From Fibrobacter sp. (lineage in GTDB: Bacteria; Fibrobacterota; Fibrobacteria; Fibrobacterales; Fibrobacteraceae), in contig JAFVTX010000050.1 in assembly GCA_017503015.1 (NCBI GenBank), forward strand, positions 1-64,000: a stretch of DNA of 64,000 nucleotides, read 5' to 3'. Below the pieces are notes generated by a model. That model made no database searches, was not told the DNA's origin, and saw nothing but the letters and a program-made list of their open reading frames with translations. Both the position numbers and the translations under genes were made by a program. Shown here piece by piece: positions 7,615 to 14,904 of the stretch. The stretch's first letter is position 1. Every line of letters begins with the position of its first letter.

Positions 7615-8868
7615 TTACTTTTTCTTTTTGCCCGGCGGGCTTGGCATAAAGGGGCTGCCCCCGCTTTTTTCGGAGGGGCCGACGGCACGGGCTTCTTGAC
7701 TCACGACTACGGAATCGCCCAGCTCTAGGCCTGCAAGGATTTGCACGTTCACGCCGTCGTTAAGGCCGGTGGTGACGGGGTGGGGAACCAGTTTGCCGTT
7801 CAGGTTTATCCAGACTTTGTCGCCGTCCTGTTTGGGCGGGCGGTTTGTCCCTTTCTTTGCGCCTTTTTGCGAGGCTCCTGGGAATCCGCCTGCGGCCGCG
7901 TCTGGCGGGGGCGGCAGTCCTTCGGGCTTTGCAAAGGCGGTGCCGCCAGCAGGGTTGAACTTCAGGGCCTTTACCGGAATGGTGAGGGCGTTTTTCACTT
8001 CTTTGGTGACGATGGTGCAGGTGGCCGTCATGCCGGGTAGAAGCTTGAGTTTCGGGTTCTTGGCGTTGATGACCACCGTGTAGGTGACCACGTTGCTTGT
8101 GGTGGTGGGGCTCAGGCGGACTTCTTGCACCTTGCCCGTAAAGGTTTCGTTCTGGAAGGCATCTACGGTGAAGGTGACCTTCTGGCCTTTTTTCACCGAG
8201 CCGATGTCCGCTTCATCTACGTCGGCCATGACCTCCATCTGCTTCAGGTCTTTTGCGATGACGAACAGGGTGGGCGTGCTCATGGAGGCGGCTACGGTCT
8301 GGCCTACATCTACGGCCCGCTTCAGCACCACGCCGTCGATGGGACTCTTGATGGTGGCGTAGCTCAGGTTCAGCTTGGCCTGGGCCACGTCGTTTTGGCT
8401 GCGCTCCAGGGCGTACTTGGCGGCGTTCATGTTGTATTCGGCCTGCTCCAGGTCAACGGCGCTGGCGCTGTTGGACTGAGACAGTGCCAAAATTCTCTGG
8501 TAGGTGTTGGCCTTGTACTGGTAGTCGATTTCGGCGGAATGGAGGGCGATTTCTGCCTGGTTCAAGGTGGACTGCAATTTGGACTTGTCCAGTTCCGCGA
8601 TGACCTGGCCTTTTTTGACTTTGGAATTGAAGTCCACGAAAATTTCGGCGATGTCGCCTGAAACCTGGGTGCCCACTTCCACCTGGTCCACGGGCTCCAG
8701 GGTGCCGGTGGCGGAGATGACTGTGGAAAGGGTCAGCTTGGTCACGGGGGCGCTGACAGGGACGCCTACTTCGCTTGCCGCAGAATTTCTGAAGAAAAAG
8801 AACTTCACGCCTACGGCAATGGCCGCAAGCACAAGGAGAACGACGAGTATCTTCAGCAGTTTCTTCAT
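7615..8868 (-). CDS. Periplasmic adaptor (membrane fusion) protein, MacA/HlyD family
   Basis: The protein has 417 residues from the ATG at 8868, after discarding a 22-residue upstream extension. An N-terminal anchor (LLKILVVLLVLAAIAVGVKFFFF) is followed by a biotinyl-lipoyl half (GTQVSGDIAEIFVDFNSKVKKGQVIAELD), an alpha-hairpin (LNQAEIALHSAEIDYQ to AQAKLNLSYATIKSPIDGVVLKRAVDVGQTV) and a beta-barrel. This is the layout of adaptors that link an inner-membrane ABC or RND pump to an outer-membrane channel. A Pro/Gly/Lys-rich insertion (about residues 330-360) and a Lys-rich tail are unusual. No pump gene follows, since the next gene is convergent, so the partner must be elsewhere. Confidence 0.88.
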   Translation of the reverse strand: MKKLLKILVVLLVLAAIAVGVKFFFFRNSAASEVGVPVSAPVTKLTLSTVISATGTLEPVDQVEVGTQVSGDIAEIFVDFNSKVKKGQVIAELDKSKLQSTLNQAEIALHSAEIDYQYKANTYQRILALSQSNSASAVDLEQAEYNMNAAKYALERSQNDVAQAKLNLSYATIKSPIDGVVLKRAVDVGQTVAASMSTPTLFVIAKDLKQMEVMADVDEADIGSVKKGQKVTFTVDAFQNETFTGKVQEVRLSPTTTSNVVTYTVVINAKNPKLKLLPGMTATCTIVTKEVKNALTIPVKALKFNPAGGTAFAKPEGLPPPPDAAAGGFPGASQKGAKKGTNRPPKQDGDKVWINLNGKLVPHPVTTGLNDGVNVQILAGLELGDSVVVSQEARAVGPSEKSGGSPFMPSPPGKKKK

Positions 8869-8990
8869 GGGTCGGTTGCAAAAATAAAAAGTATTCTCGT
8901 TACTAACACAAACTTTGATGCCCCGGAACCGCAATCCGTTGCATTTTTTATATTACCACCTACCATTGAAGCGTCTTGTCTCCAGCAAAC

Positions 8991-9040
8991 CTAAAGCCTA
9001 CAACCTACAACTTCTAACCCCTAGATCCTAGCCCCTAACC
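8991..9040. repeat. Degenerate heptad array H2, abutting a start codon
   Basis: Seven consecutive 7-mers in strict phase: CTAAAGC, CTACAAC, CTACAAC, TTCTAAC, CCCTAGA, TCCTAGC, CCCTAAC. One extra C separates the array from the ATG of the CDF transporter at 9041, so no Shine-Dalgarno can fit. See the finding on heptad arrays. Confidence 0.75.
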
Positions 9041-9961
9041 ATGACCCGTATCGTAAAAAAAGATGACAGTGCCGAAGTCCGCCGCGTGACGTGGGTGGGG
9101 CTTGGCTGGAACGCTGCTTTGACGGTGCTCAAGTTCCTGGCCGGTTTTTTCGGCGGGTCCCAGGCCCTGGTGGCAGACGCCATCCACAGTGCCTCTGACT
9201 TTGTGACGGACATCGCGGTTATCGTGGGGAGCCATTTCTGGAATTTGCCTCCCGATGCGGAACACCCTTACGGACATAGGCGTTTCGAAACTCTCGTGAC
9301 CCTGGGCATCGGGCTTTCGGTGGCCGCCGTGGGCGTGGGGCTCGGTTACAAGGCGGTCCAGACCCTTTTGCAGGGGGAGGGTTCGCACCCCGAAACCGTG
9401 GTGGCGGTGATGGCGCTGGCCTCCATTGTCATCAAGGAAATTCTCTTCCGTTATACCCGTGCCGAAGGTCGCAAGATTCGAAGCCAGGCCCTGGAAGCAA
9501 ACGCCTGGCACCACCGTAGCGATGCCTTCAGTTCTATCCCGGTGCTTATCGCGGTGGTCATTTTGCTGGTGTTTCCGCAACTCTGGTTTGCCGATGCGGT
9601 GGGCGCCTTGATCGTGGCCTTCTTTGTGCTGCGTTCGGCCTACGAGATTGCTTCTCCGGGGGCAAGGCAGCTGGTGGACCAGGGGGCAAGCGAACAGGTG
9701 GCCAAGAAACTTCTGGAAATCGCCCTCGGGCATTCGAAGGTGATGAGCGTCCACGGGTTCCGCACCCGCTATGTAGGCAGCGACCTGCATGTGGACCTGC
9801 ATATCGTGGTGGATGCCCAGATGAGCCTGCTGGAGGCTCACGACGTGGCCGAAGAGGTGGAGCAGCTGCTGATCCAGGCCGACGAGAACGTGGTGGACGC
9901 CCTGGTGCACGTGGACCCCTACGACCCCGCCCGCGCAGGCAAATCGGAAGAGATGGAATAG
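9041..9961 (+). CDS. Cation diffusion facilitator (CDF) metal transporter
   Basis: The protein has 306 residues. CDF proteins exchange divalent metal ions (Zn, Fe, Mn, Co) for protons across the inner membrane. Six hydrophobic segments are visible. The metal-site motifs are present: ADAIHSASDFVTD in helix 2 and ANAWHHRSDAFSS in helix 5 (HxxxD pattern in both). A cytoplasmic domain follows with histidines in VHGFRTRYVGSDLHVDLHIVVDAQMSLLEAHDVAEEVE. The His-type helices favour zinc-type or iron-type selectivity, but the metal cannot be fixed from sequence. No Shine-Dalgarno is present because a heptad array runs to the ATG. Confidence 0.93.
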   Translation: MTRIVKKDDSAEVRRVTWVGLGWNAALTVLKFLAGFFGGSQALVADAIHSASDFVTDIAVIVGSHFWNLPPDAEHPYGHRRFETLVTLGIGLSVAAVGVGLGYKAVQTLLQGEGSHPETVVAVMALASIVIKEILFRYTRAEGRKIRSQALEANAWHHRSDAFSSIPVLIAVVILLVFPQLWFADAVGALIVAFFVLRSAYEIASPGARQLVDQGASEQVAKKLLEIALGHSKVMSVHGFRTRYVGSDLHVDLHIVVDAQMSLLEAHDVAEEVEQLLIQADENVVDALVHVDPYDPARAGKSEEME

Positions 9962-10021
9962 CAAAAGTTTAACAGCACGGGCTTAACGTCAAACGGCATA
10001 TATCAACGTCATGGGTTCAAC

Positions 10022-10046
10022 GTCATTCCGGGCTTGACCCGGAATC
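10022..10046. repeat. REP-like palindrome (GTCATTCCGGG type)
   Basis: GTCATTCCGGG, a short spacer, CCCGGAATC. A shorter direct repeat TCAACGTCAT precedes it twice. It lies immediately before the TTG-start oxidoreductase gene. Confidence 0.7.
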
Positions 10047-10061
10047 TAGAAGAGAAAGAAA

Positions 10062-11036
10062 TTGAAGAACGAATATAAGGCATTCCTTGTAGGCAACGGA
10101 ACTATGGGCGGCCGCCATCGTGGCCGTTTCGAGGCTTGCGGTGTCAATTTTGTGGCTGTGGCTGACACTCAAGCCGAATTTGATGGAATTGCAGATAAAT
10201 TAAATCTTGAAAACGCGGTCGAGGCGGGGGTGGATTTCGCTGTCGTGGCATCCCCGGCCACAACCCACTACCGCTACGCAAAATTCTTTCTGGAGAGGCG
10301 AATCCCCGTCTTTGTGGAAAAGCCTCTGGCCACTACCACCGAACAGGCCCAAGAACTGGTGGACATGGCTACGGCGTCGGGGACTACCCTGTTTGTGGCC
10401 CAGTCGGAGTGCTTCAACCCCATCTTCCTGAACTTCCGCAAGCACTTTTTGGCGGAACTGAACGAGAGACGTGCTGATGGCGGGGCCGGCTTTGCGGCGG
10501 GAGGAATCGCCGCGATGGACGGGCACGGCTGCGATAAGGCTGGTAATGAACCGTGCCGGGGCGTGCATCTGGAATTTAGGCGCGAACACCGGTACTCCAG
10601 CCGCTGTCGCGATGTAAGCGTGATGCTGGACTTGCTTGTTCACGACCTGAGCATGTTCCTTACCATGTTTCCCTATGGCGATGTCCGTGTTGAAAGCAGG
10701 AATGAATCGCCCGACGGAAACTACGCCCAGGCGAAACTGAAGGTGGTGAGCGGGCCTTTCGCCGGAGCCTCTGCGGATTTTGTCGTTGACCGTGAAAGTG
10801 CTACGGATCTTCGAAACATCACGGTGAATTTTGCCCGGAATGGCGAATTGCCGTCATCGAACTATACGGTAAGCCTTGCCCGGTACACGCCGGAAGGCGA
10901 AATCGCCCACGTGCCCGATTCCCTGGACAACGAACACCGGTTCTTCTTGAAATTGCTGGCTGGTGCCTGCGGGGAGTGGGGCAGGCGTGCCGCCCAGAAC
11001 GCCGCGGATTGCGTTAGACTGTGCTGTGGGGTGTGA
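10062..11036 (+). CDS. Gfo/Idh/MocA-family oxidoreductase
   Basis: The protein has 324 residues and starts at TTG 10062. An in-frame TAG at 10047-10049 leaves no earlier start, and the Rossmann strand (KAFLVGNGTMGGRHRGRF) begins at once, so a later start would destroy the NAD(P) site. The family signature EKPLATT is at about residues 87-93. HDLSMFLTMFPYGDV matches the substrate-side helix with the conserved catalytic-region histidine. These enzymes oxidise or reduce sugars and related polyols. A Gly/Arg-rich stretch around residues 135-175 looks like an insertion. The gene is isolated, so the substrate is unknown. Confidence 0.82.
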   Translation: MKNEYKAFLVGNGTMGGRHRGRFEACGVNFVAVADTQAEFDGIADKLNLENAVEAGVDFAVVASPATTHYRYAKFFLERRIPVFVEKPLATTTEQAQELVDMATASGTTLFVAQSECFNPIFLNFRKHFLAELNERRADGGAGFAAGGIAAMDGHGCDKAGNEPCRGVHLEFRREHRYSSRCRDVSVMLDLLVHDLSMFLTMFPYGDVRVESRNESPDGNYAQAKLKVVSGPFAGASADFVVDRESATDLRNITVNFARNGELPSSNYTVSLARYTPEGEIAHVPDSLDNEHRFFLKLLAGACGEWGRRAAQNAADCVRLCCGV

Positions 11037-11055
11037 TTTTTTTGATTGAGTGAAA

Positions 11056-11205
11056 GGGGAAAGGCTTCCCCTCGCTTCAGCCCCGCCCCACCCTTAGTGT
11101 CAAGCCCGCGTAGGCGGGCTTCTCCTTTTTACACCCACCCAGGCGGGGCTTCCGCTACCCCTTCTAGCGGGCTTCAGACGCCAGCCCGCAACTCCTGGCT
11201 TACAT
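11056..11205 (+). repeat. Large GC-rich intergenic repeat, copy A, with nested REP
   Basis: The copy opens with GGGGAA-AGGC-TTCCCC, contains a REP-like palindrome at 11099-11125 (GTCAAGCCCGC, GCGGGCTTCTCC), and ends with a block including a 23-bp match (11150-11172) to the reverse complement of 35803-35825, then shared TCAGACGCC and CCCGCAAC. The REP is absent from the other copy, so it probably inserted here. Confidence 0.6.
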
Positions 11206-11208
11206 TTT

Positions 11209-12156
11209 TTATGGTATTAGATCTTTTATTTTAACACTAGTTTTGACTCGTTTGTATGTTCGTTTTTGCTTTCCCTTGTCTGGTCCTTTTTTGATAGTGT
11301 CCAAACGGACTGCCTCAAAAACGCCAAGAAAACGAACTTCATCTATTCCAAAATTATTTCGGACATGCATGAACACAATTCTTTTCATGCCTTTTTCGTT
11401 CCATGGTCCATCTGGAATGTTTTTGGTATTACATTTTTCCATATCCTTTGGAATTTCTTCTATGATGGTTCTATCTTCGTTTAATATGTTTTTCCAGCCA
11501 TTTCTTGTTATCACGGCCCCATCATCTAATTGTATTGCCAAATACGGACACCATAACATGTAAGAATTGTTTAGTTTGACGAAGCCTCTGCCAAGATTTT
11601 CAACAGAATGACCAACGATGTTGTATATTTCTGTTATTCCCTTATATGTAATGCAGTCATTTAAATCAAATACACCTTTTGAAATAGTTTCCTCTTTTCG
11701 TGTTTCTTCGTCCTTCCAGGATAATTTATTTTTCTTTTCGTATTCTTCAATTAGTTTCTTGATTTTTTTGACCTCGTTGTTAATCTGTGCGTCTATATTT
11801 TCAATTGTTTTTAAGGTCTTTTCATCTTTACCAATTTTTATTCTGCCTATTTTACAATTAACCGCATCTAGAATATCGTTTGCTCTATTGGCATCTAATT
11901 CCTGATTTGATTGTTTTTCATGCACCGGCTCATCAACTTCTATACCATAATTTAATTGAGGAAAATAAAGATCCAATAAATAATATTTCTTATTATCCGA
12001 ATCAGGATAATTTGGATTTTTTACATATTTTTGCGTTTCTGGAATTAGCTCCAGATTAGCAATCCTAGCATATATTGCGTTGATTACGAAATTCTCGTAT
12101 TTTTTCCCATTTGTTCGTTGATTGAGCATTAAAGCCAAATATTCAAGTTTGTCCAT
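11209..12156 (-). CDS. Putative modification-dependent restriction endonuclease (AbaSI/PvuRts1I-like)
   Basis: The protein has 315 residues and the start is supported by AAAGGAG 7 nt upstream. The N-terminal part (LNQRTNGKKYENFVINAIYARI, then YLLDLYFPQLNYGIEVDEPVH at residues 59-79) looks like a Vsr/PD-(D/E)xK-type nuclease core with D62, E73, D75, E76 and H79 as candidate catalytic residues. The C-terminal half (GFVKLNNSYMLWCPYLAIQLDDGAVITRNGWKNILNED) fits the SRA-like base-reading domain of AbaSI-type enzymes, which cut DNA containing 5-hydroxymethylcytosine or its glucosylated form, as in T-even phages. Length and domain order match that family. The gene is AT-rich and sits at the edge of an atypical island with no methyltransferase, as expected for a modification-dependent enzyme. 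The assignment is from recalled family features. Confidence 0.7.
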   Translation of the reverse strand: MDKLEYLALMLNQRTNGKKYENFVINAIYARIANLELIPETQKYVKNPNYPDSDNKKYYLLDLYFPQLNYGIEVDEPVHEKQSNQELDANRANDILDAVNCKIGRIKIGKDEKTLKTIENIDAQINNEVKKIKKLIEEYEKKNKLSWKDEETRKEETISKGVFDLNDCITYKGITEIYNIVGHSVENLGRGFVKLNNSYMLWCPYLAIQLDDGAVITRNGWKNILNEDRTIIEEIPKDMEKCNTKNIPDGPWNEKGMKRIVFMHVRNNFGIDEVRFLGVFEAVRLDTIKKGPDKGKQKRTYKRVKTSVKIKDLIP

Positions 12157-12269
12157 TTTGAGACTCCTTTACCAAATAGACTGAAGTTCGTTTTGAGGCT
12201 AATATCTTAAAAGAATATAGGTTGATTTTTTAGAAAAAGCAGTACTAGAGAATTTTTAACGAAAAAAAT

Positions 12270-12629
12270 TTATTTGTTTTCACATAGTATTTCATAAGCA
12301 AACATATTGTAACTGTATGTGGCAATAAATCCATTTTCATAATTACCTGCGTCATCATATTCGTGCGTTGATCGAATGAATAATTTGTCACCCTCTTCAA
12401 ACATACACTCTGCAATGACGTCAAATGAATTTATGTCAAATTCGTTTTTTCTGATCTGGGTTGTACATCTTTTTTGAACTATGTTCTTGTTTTTCGGATG
12501 AACATAATTTCCATTCAAAAATTTTTTGTGTAACTTTCCTGTTGCCGTATTGTAGATATTGACGCCACAATCTTCGGCTGCAAATAGGTTGATACTCAAC
12601 AGTAAAAATGAAATAATTATTCTTTTCAT
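12270..12629 (-). CDS. Small secreted protein of unknown function
   Basis: The protein has 119 residues with a clear signal peptide (MKRIIISFLLLSINLFAAED). A Shine-Dalgarno-like AGGA lies 6-7 nt before the ATG. The mature part is polar and has four cysteines (DCGVNIY, RCTTQ, ECMFEE, ILCENK) that could form disulfides. No family is recognised. It is AT-rich like its neighbours and is the last gene of the minus-strand series starting with the trypsin-like protease. Confidence 0.6.
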   Translation of the reverse strand: MKRIIISFLLLSINLFAAEDCGVNIYNTATGKLHKKFLNGNYVHPKNKNIVQKRCTTQIRKNEFDINSFDVIAECMFEEGDKLFIRSTHEYDDAGNYENGFIATYSYNMFAYEILCENK

Positions 12630-12710
12630 TATTTTTCCTCGCTGTTCTATTGAATTTTCGTTGTCTAATGAAATAATCGCATATGTGCTGACTTTTGTTG
12701 GATCGATTAA

Positions 12711-12899
12711 TTATTTTCGTGGAAACCTTTTTGAGTGTTTTAATCCAATTATTATTGCGATAATGGCTATTATACCTGCTATCATCATTATTAAACTTTC
12801 ATCACTAAATAATACAGATTCCTGTTTTTCAGTGTTCACTGTGGGTGTATTAGGCGTCTTTGTCGATGATGTGTTATTGTGAGTTTTGCGGAGAATCAA
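12711..12899 (-). CDS. Small single-pass membrane protein, hypothetical
   Basis: The protein has 62 residues. A Thr/Asn-rich N-terminal half is followed by one hydrophobic helix (LIMMIAGIIAIIAIIIGL) and a basic end (KHSKRFPRK). The start overlaps the end of the upstream secreted-protein gene by 26 nt, so expression would depend on coupling, and no separate ribosome site is seen. The plus strand also has an ORF here, but it lacks any membrane-protein logic or start signal. Confidence 0.45.
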   Translation of the reverse strand: MILRKTHNNTSSTKTPNTPTVNTEKQESVLFSDESLIMMIAGIIAIIAIIIGLKHSKRFPRK

Positions 12900-13335
12900 T
12901 GCTAAAGTTTATGTTATAATATTCGATAATTCTGAGAGAATCAACTCTTTGGAGTTGATTGTTGTTTTTCAAAAACTCTTCGTATTTTTTAAAAGATTCT
13001 TCAAATACGGAGTCAATGGCATAAGCATTCCTATGTCTATAGAAAGATTCTTCGTTTAAGAATTCTTCGTAAATAAGTTTCCTGTTGCGTATTCTTGAGT
13101 TCTCGTATCGATTATTTTCTAAGGAATCGTCGTTTAATGAATTGTTTCTTTGATAGAGATACCCCACTCTAGCCGTTCCATATGCAGGGTACCAATTATG
13201 CGCTCTTGATGCTTTTTCCGCCCCCTTAAAAGTTTTTTCAATCAATTTTGTAGGTATTCTGGCCGCAAAAGCGTCAATAGACATAGAACAAAATAGTGCC
13301 GTAGTAATAATAACCATTAATTGTCTATATGTCAT
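12874..13335 (-). CDS. Secreted protein of unknown function
   Basis: The protein has 153 residues from the ATG at 13335, chosen because AAAGGA lies 7 nt upstream and a signal peptide follows (MTYRQLMVIITTALFCSMSIDAFA, then ARIP). The ORF also allows a start at 13371. The mature part is rich in Asn, Glu, Arg and Tyr and contains a predicted helical stretch (EEFLNEESFYRHRNAYAIDSVFEESFKKYEEFL). No family is recognised. It follows the protease gene by about 40 nt and is probably cotranscribed. Confidence 0.6.
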   Translation of the reverse strand: MTYRQLMVIITTALFCSMSIDAFAARIPTKLIEKTFKGAEKASRAHNWYPAYGTARVGYLYQRNNSLNDDSLENNRYENSRIRNRKLIYEEFLNEESFYRHRNAYAIDSVFEESFKKYEEFLKNNNQLQRVDSLRIIEYYNINFSIDSPQNSQ

Positions 13336-13373
13336 ATTTTTTCCTTTGTTTGCGAAAACATTCTTCTCCAAAA

Positions 13374-14423
13374 TTACTGTCTTATATATTCTTCCATATC
13401 TTTTTCATCTACAGAATGAATAAAGTACGTGCAATCTTTAGGCTCGGCTTTTCCGTTGTTTTCTATTTTCAACACATCAAGAACGGCTCCTAGGAAATTG
13501 CTTTTTATGGCGTAATTCACATTTTGAGATGTAACATCTTTAGATGGTCTTAGAGAAGCAACTATAATGCCGATAACTTTATCGCCTCTGATTAAAGGCC
13601 CCCCTGAATTGCCCGGTTGGATGGCAGCGTCTATTTGATACGATTTTACATCGTCCCTCAACCCTTTCCTCGAAGAAATTATTCCCTTTGTGGCCTTCAA
13701 ACTTTGTCCTTGGACGCTTGTTTGTGGATATCCGTACGCAACCACATCTTCTCCGATGTCATAAATTTTTCGGTCAATAGCGCAAGCCGTTAATTTCTTT
13801 GTTGACCGAAGAATTGCCAAATCAAGGGCGACATCTTGATAAATGACCTCAAGATCTATAAAGTTTGTATCAAGCTCATCTTTTAAGGCATAAAGAAACT
13901 CGTTACCGTTAACTACATGCTGATTAGTGACAATAATGTTTGAATTAATAGCAAACCCACTTCCTGTTCCTGAATTGGATGTTCCGATATAATCAAAGAA
14001 TAATTGAGAATCGTACATTCTTGTGACGGATGCGTATTCATCTCCAAATTCTACGATAACGGATGCACGAGTAGTGTCGTTTGCATAATACCCCTTATAA
14101 ACAAGAATTTTTTCGTTGTTTTGGTCCATTCTTTCGGATTTATTCGTAATAATCAAGGAATATGTTCGCGGATTGTTCTTTTTGTTGTACAAAACTTCCA
14201 TATTCAGGTTTTTATCCGTTACTTGAACGTTTATTTTTCCAGACAAACCCGTGAAACGACCGTCTGTATAACTATAAGCGCGGGCCGAATAATAGAAGAC
14301 TCCCGCGTCTTTAAAAAACAATGTTTTTACAGATGGATTCGGTGAAGTTGTATTGTTTGATGGAACGGCCCACAGGAATTGTGTGCAAATTAAGCACAAC
14401 AGCGCAAGAGTTGTTTTCTTCAT
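13374..14423 (-). CDS. Secreted trypsin-like serine protease (S1, HtrA-type core, no PDZ)
   Basis: The protein has 349 residues. A signal peptide (MKKTTLALLCLICTQFLWAV) is followed by about 120 residues of beta-rich sequence without a known family. The protease core carries the full triad: H169 in VTNQHVV, D201 in ALDLAIL and S273 in GNSGGPL. After the core only about 50 residues remain, so there is no PDZ domain as in DegP/HtrA. Secretion to the periplasm or surface is expected. It heads an AT-rich minus-strand group of small secreted or membrane proteins that may be substrates or partners. A structured RNA candidate lies about 150 nt upstream on the same strand. Confidence 0.85.
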   Translation of the reverse strand: MKKTTLALLCLICTQFLWAVPSNNTTSPNPSVKTLFFKDAGVFYYSARAYSYTDGRFTGLSGKINVQVTDKNLNMEVLYNKKNNPRTYSLIITNKSERMDQNNEKILVYKGYYANDTTRASVIVEFGDEYASVTRMYDSQLFFDYIGTSNSGTGSGFAINSNIIVTNQHVVNGNEFLYALKDELDTNFIDLEVIYQDVALDLAILRSTKKLTACAIDRKIYDIGEDVVAYGYPQTSVQGQSLKATKGIISSRKGLRDDVKSYQIDAAIQPGNSGGPLIRGDKVIGIIVASLRPSKDVTSQNVNYAIKSNFLGAVLDVLKIENNGKAEPKDCTYFIHSVDEKDMEEYIRQ

Positions 14424-14483
14424 TCCCTGATCCTTTCTGCCAAAGGCAGTCTGCGAGCAGCGGTCTCGTTCTGAAAGCCGAAT

Positions 14484-14520
14484 GAGATTGCTTCACCCCT
14501 ATTCAGGGTTCGCAATGACA
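14484..14520. repeat. REP-like palindrome (AGATTGCTTC...GCAATGAC type)
   Basis: The minus strand reads GTCATTGCGAACCCTGA, a spacer, AGGGGTGAAGCAATCTC. This type is widespread in bacterial intergenic DNA. It lies between the RNA candidate and the protease start. Confidence 0.65.
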
Positions 14521-14576
14521 AGATGCCATATCTTTTCTTGGAAAACAAAAAAAGGTATGGTGTCGCTCGGCTTTTG

Positions 14577-14762
14577 TTGTGAAGGCTCTGGTAAACCTGC
14601 CGCTCAGAAGCACAACGGTAAGCGTAAACTCACCGTGGGCATACGCCCAACGACCCACACCCGATCGGTGTGAGTGTTCGTCTTCACCCTGAACGGCTAC
14701 GTACTTGTGTACAGACCAAAGTTTACCAGACTTTTCACAACGGGAACAAGAGTACTACTCTA
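14577..14762 (-). ncRNA. Candidate structured RNA, copy A
   Basis: A long-range stem pairs 14587-14596 with 14721-14730 (10 bp perfect) and 14577-14583 with 14734-14740 (7 bp perfect), separated by a GGC/CTT internal loop. Inside are hairpins at 14637-14648 (GGGC/GCCC) and 14650-14681 (ACGA and CCCACACC against their partners). The same scheme with different stem bases occurs at 35423-35640. The minus strand is favoured because one conserved pair is G-U there but A-C on the plus strand, and a T-run (14547-14553 as A) follows on the minus strand. It may be a leader of the protease gene or a free RNA. Confidence 0.55.
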
Positions 14763-14904
14763 ATTCAATATGTCACTAGAAATATATATAAAGAAAATGG
14801 AAAGGGGATACCCCGAAAATGGCAAAAAAACAGGATTATGGGAGATTCCGGGTCAAGCCCGCAACGCCTGGCCTGCAAAAAACACGCGAAATTTGCGATT
14901 ATTC

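Noticed and set aside
11243-11905. Plus-strand ORFs across the island nuclease gene
   Set aside because: They are antisense to a gene with a strong ribosome site and a coherent nuclease-like protein.
14482-14673. Small plus-strand ORF through the structured RNA region
   Set aside because: No ribosome site, and the matching region of copy B has no corresponding frame; the sequence is explained by base pairing.
14540-14770. tmRNA, RNase P RNA, 6S RNA or retron RNA
   Set aside because: None of the conserved sequences of tmRNA (tRNA-like end), RNase P RNA or 6S RNA was found, and there is no reverse transcriptase nearby; two diverged copies also argue against a single-copy housekeeping RNA.
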